Below are positions 60,782 to 64,000 of a DNA stretch of 64,000 bases, piece after piece. Source of the DNA: Homalodisca vitripennis (lineage: Eukaryota > Arthropoda > Insecta > Hemiptera > Cicadellidae); NCBI RefSeq assembly GCF_021130785.1, contig NC_060207.1:3618501-3682500 (forward strand). The letters are read 5' to 3'. The notes under the pieces were generated by a model. That model was not told where the DNA came from and did no database searches. It saw only the letters and a program-made list of their open reading frames with translations. A program made the translations under genes and the position numbers. How positions within the stretch are numbered: position 1 is the stretch's first letter; every line of letters begins with the position of its first letter.

Positions 60782-61574
60782 TGTAACTAGCTAGTTAAAA
60801 CCTTAATCAATTAAAAATAATTACCAATCTATTAAAAATAAATAAATAATGTTAAAATAGTTAAAACATCAATAATTTAGCTAAGATCAATAACTTAAAG
60901 TAACAACAATAAGACAGTATAACAAAGAATAAAATTGTTTTTATATCCTATAAAAATATATACTCTAACGTATATTTTGTAATACGATTAACACATTTTT
61001 ATTACAAATAAATAAGATTTAAACTGTTAAAATAATAATAACTTTAGCTAAAATAAATAAGACGACAACAATAACATTAACATTAAACAAAGTTTCAGTA
61101 TAACAAATTTGCAAGAGTTCATTGATAGTCAATTAGTAATTATTGAACTTGTACTTTCATATGTCGATCAGCAAAAAATGTAGCAATAATAGAATGGATT
61201 TGAACTCGTGAACTTCAGCTAATCAGTTCGGTACGTTAGCCACTGGACTGACAGAGCGATGTTGATAAGCTATCGGAACAGGCATATAAGGTGCGTGATG
61301 TGCAGAGTGACGAAGCGAAGGGACATGTATGTTCACTTGGTTTGGACAGTTTATTAGTTCAGTTGTTAGGTTAGGCTACGAACATAATATGTCATACCAC
61401 AAAACTATCTCCTCTTGCTTTAAACAGAATGTCAACTACCAGCCACGGTTCCAAACTTATTATGCACAACATAAATAAAATACAACAAATTTTATAAAAC
61501 TATTAAAAAACGTGATTAAAACAGAAGACGTATTGAGATGACACATTACATGCTAGCGCCACTAGCGCTCCTAT
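60782..61574 (-). promoter_or_regulatory. Probable 5' UTR/promoter region of the LINE
   Basis: Non-coding and AT-rich near ORF1. Farther upstream it holds a tRNA-like segment and, at the far end, a short CG-containing sequence (gctagcgccactagcgctcc) before the satellite resumes. Assigned to the element because the satellite monomer is interrupted exactly at its outer edge. A nested SINE inside the 5' region is also possible. Confidence 0.45.
61192..61258 (-). ncRNA. tRNA-derived (SINE-like) pol III promoter segment
   Basis: Minus-strand reading gives an A-box-like CAGTCCAGTGGCTAACG and, about 32 nt on, GAGTTCAAATCC, which fits the B-box GWTCRANNC. Arms GAACT/AGTTC flank an oversized anticodon-like loop, and no acceptor stem closes. 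It is therefore not a functional tRNA but resembles the head of a tRNA-derived SINE or a tRNA pseudogene. Confidence 0.5.
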
Positions 61575-63096
61575 GCAAATGATTAGTGCATTGTGTGTTT
61601 GTTCGGTCCTACAATGGTTAAATTAGCCAAACACATATCCTACAAGTTACGTTACATTCGTCCACAAAACCTCAATAAGAATGCAAATGATTAGTGCATT
61701 GTTTGTTTGTTCGGTCCTACAATGGTTAAATTAGCCAAACACATATCCTACAAGTTACGTTTCATTCGTCCACAAAACCTCAATAAGAATGCAAATGATT
61801 AGTGCATTGTTTGTTTGTTCGGTCCTACAATGGTTAAATTAGCCAAACACATATCCTACAAGTATCATTACATTCGTCCACAAAACCTCAATAAGAATGC
61901 AAATGATTAGTGCATTGTTTGTTTGTTCGGTCCTACAATGGTTAAATTAGCCAAACACATATCCTACCAATTACGTTTCATTCGTCCACAAAACCTCAAT
62001 AAGAATGCAAATGATTAGTGCATTGTTTGTTTGTTCGGTCCTACAATGGTTAAATTAGCCAAACACATATCCTACCAAGTTACGTTTCATTCGTCCACAA
62101 AACCTCAATAAGAATGCAAATGATTAGTGCATTGTTTGTTTGTTCGGTCCTACAATGGTTAAATTAGCCAAACACATATCCTACAAGTTACGTTTCATTC
62201 GTCCACAAAACCTCAATAAGAATGCAAATGATTAATGCATTGTTTGTTTGTTCGGTCCTACAATGGTTAAATTAGCCAAACACATATCCTACAAGTTACG
62301 TTTCATTCGTCCACAAAACCTCAATAAGAATGCAAATGATTAATGCATTGTTCGTTTGTTCGGTCCTACAATGGTTAAATTAGCCAAACACATATCCTAC
62401 AAGTATCATTACATTCGTCCACAAAACCTCAATAAGAATGCAAATGATTAGTGCATTGTTTGTTTGTTCGGTCCTACAATGGTTAAATTAGCCAAACACA
62501 TATCCTACAAGTATCATTACATTCGTCCACAAAACCTCAATAAGAATGCAAATGATTAGTGCATTGTTTGTTTGTTCGGTCCTACAATGGTTAAATTAGC
62601 CAAACACATATCCTACCAATTACGTTTCATTCGTCCACAAAACCTCAATAAGAATGCAAATGATTAGTGCATTGTTTGTTTGTTCGGTCCTACAATGGTT
62701 AAATTAGCCAAACACATATCCTACAAGTATCATTACATTCGTCCACAAAACCTCAATAAGAATGCAAATGATTAGTGCATCAATGGTTAAATTAGCCAAA
62801 CACATATCCTACCAATTACGATTCGTGAATGCAAATGATTAGTGCATTGTTTGTTTGTTCGGTCCTACAATGGTTAAATTAGCCAAACACATATCCTACA
62901 AGTTACGTTTCATTCGTCCACAAAACCTCAATAAGAATGCAAATGATTAGTGCATTGTTTGTTTGTTCGGTCCTACAATGGTTAAATTAGCCAAACACAT
63001 ATCCTACAAGTATCATTACATTCGTCCACAAAACCTGAATAAGAATGCAAATGATTAGTGTATTGTTTGTTTGGCGGTTTGGCAATGGTTAAATTA
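61575..63096 (+). repeat. 108-bp satellite-like array, ~15 units
   Basis: Units start gcaaatgattagtgcattgt at 61575 and then every 108 bp to 63047, with one shortened unit at 62764-62830. Two sub-types alternate (agttacgtttcattcg / agtatcattacattcg). ATGCAAAT spans nearly every unit junction. 55690-55740 is the separated left part of the first unit, split by the LINE. Confidence 0.95.
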
Positions 63097-64000
63097 ACTG
63101 AGTGAATTCAAGTTACTTTACTTTGATTTCAATAGATATTGGACAATTGTTTGACTTTACTTTATCATTGTAGGAATAGTAAGAGTTGTTACTATAACAA
63201 ACATGTAACTTGACTTATACCTCATCTGTTGAAATAAACACTCTTCTGGTTCTTTATGGACGTAATATAAGTTATATACTTTAAACATCGGAGTAACGTT
63301 GTTTTTATTATAACCAAAATGTTTTGTATAGAGTATACACAGTACTATACAGGGTGTTCATGAACATCCTGTATAAATAACATACTCACATTTAGGGTAA
63401 TATTAAAGTAAATCAACAAGTCACAATTGAGAAGCACAGCGAGAATAACAGTTGTTTATTAAGATAAACCTTCAGGTTATACACACAGTACAACATATCG
63501 TTCCTGTTCTGTTCGCGTTTGTAGGTACTTTATTGGTATCGTATATTTTTTTCAATTTACTGATTTAATATTGAATCCTTCAATCTTGTGGTACAATTAT
63601 TTAATTCATGTTAATATGTAAAACATTTAATATGTTGTTAGTATTATTTCACTGTACTGTCACAATTACGTTTAGAGTAAACTAGTGTTACTGAAGATAC
63701 GAAACTTAACCGAATTTGCTAATAATTATTTTCTTACTTTACATTTCCAAATATGAAACTGCACCTTCATGTTTGTTTTAGTTAAAAGGCAGAGTGGATT
63801 AAGCGAAATAGGTACACGAGTAGAAGCGTTTTCCAACGGTGGCTACTTTACATGCAAATCAACTCAGTTTCAGCCTCCAAGCTACCAAAGGTTCTTAATT
63901 TAACAAATTCCCGTTGTAGGATACTATTTACTTTAAAATAGGTTACCTTGTAAGGGCGGAGATATATAACTCATTTAATTGTTTATTACCTTTTATTTAA
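63097..64000. other. Intergenic, no gene recognised
   Basis: AT-rich DNA with short frames only. It contains a near-perfect palindrome at 63350-63371 that resembles two fused transposon ends. Confidence 0.5.
63350..63371. repeat. Palindrome resembling two fused transposon tips, flanked by TA
   Basis: CAGGGTGTTCATGAACATCCTG with TA on both sides is a self-complementary sequence apart from one mismatched pair. Its first bases (CAGGGTG-TTCATGAA) resemble the end of the mariner-like element at 11521 (CAGGGTGATTCATGAA). Confidence 0.5.

Larger units (their letters stand above)
55741..61574 (-). mobile_element. Near full-length LINE (CR1/L2-like, ORF1 + ORF2), inactivated
   Basis: In minus-strand order it has a ~0.8-kb 5' region (61574-60782), ORF1 (60781-59000), ORF2 (58984-56031), a ~290-bp 3' UTR and an ATT-type terminal repeat (taataataataataatata, 55736-55760). 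The borders come from the interrupted satellite monomer: the left flank ends '…ctcaataagaat' and the right flank resumes 'gcaaatgattag…'. The esterase-type ORF1 and endonuclease/RT ORF2 point to the CR1/L2 group. Clade assignment is tentative. Several frameshifts and stops make this copy non-autonomous. Confidence 0.82.

Overview
The window is AT-rich, non-coding eukaryotic DNA dominated by repeats and transposons. It looks like an intergenic or heterochromatic stretch of an arthropod genome, most likely an insect (Hemiptera would be a guess). The clues are a Tc1/mariner element with an insect-style N-terminal helix-turn-helix domain, three non-LTR (LINE) retrotransposon remnants including one ending in a TATTC-type tail, and many private tandem arrays. 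I see no convincing host protein-coding gene.

Layout. Positions 1-7504 and 39228-46925 are two direct copies of one ~7.7-kb segment. In order it holds a 138-143-bp unit carrying a perfect heat-shock element (1 unit in copy 1, 8 in copy 2), a TATAAATAG box, ~0.8 kb of unique DNA, a 50-bp minisatellite (16 units), ~1.2 kb of unique DNA, a 76-bp minisatellite (about 26 versus 18 units) and ~2 kb of unique DNA. Copy 1 carries small insertions that get denser to the right and ends in a perfect 16-bp poly-C repeat (7505-7601). This suggests an assembly join or single-read consensus as much as a real duplication. From 7.6 to 39 kb there are: a 2.5-kb Tc1/mariner transposon (11521-14024) with an intact 351-codon transposase and ~490-bp inverted repeats, inserted in a TA microsatellite; a tandem pair of decayed SGNH-hydrolase (LINE ORF1-type) pseudogenes (14440-16752); the 3' end of a jockey-like LINE (16753-17612); tandem arrays of 124, 66, 132 and 129 bp; and a second LINE 3' fragment (32408-33136). 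From 47 to 64 kb there are further arrays (162, 134, ~100, 20, 116 and 108 bp), a long TG microsatellite, and an apparently full-length but mutated LINE on the minus strand (55741-61574). Its ORF1 joins a FLYWCH zinc finger, a coiled coil and an SGNH esterase domain, and its ORF2 has endonuclease and reverse transcriptase domains.

Most interesting hypothesis: the duplicated segment has the architecture of a stress-inducible repeat-rich non-coding RNA locus (heat-shock elements, TATA box, no ORF, then long tandem repeats), like Drosophila hsr-omega or, in spirit, HSF1-bound human satellite III. This is inference from motifs. The assembly-artifact question must be settled first, although copy 2 looks clean and stands on its own.

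The coding elements work only for themselves: the mariner transposase acts on its long terminal repeats, and LINE ORF1/ORF2 would form a retrotransposition particle, but this LINE copy is broken. The number of unrelated tandem arrays (about 14 families in 64 kb) is the other notable property.
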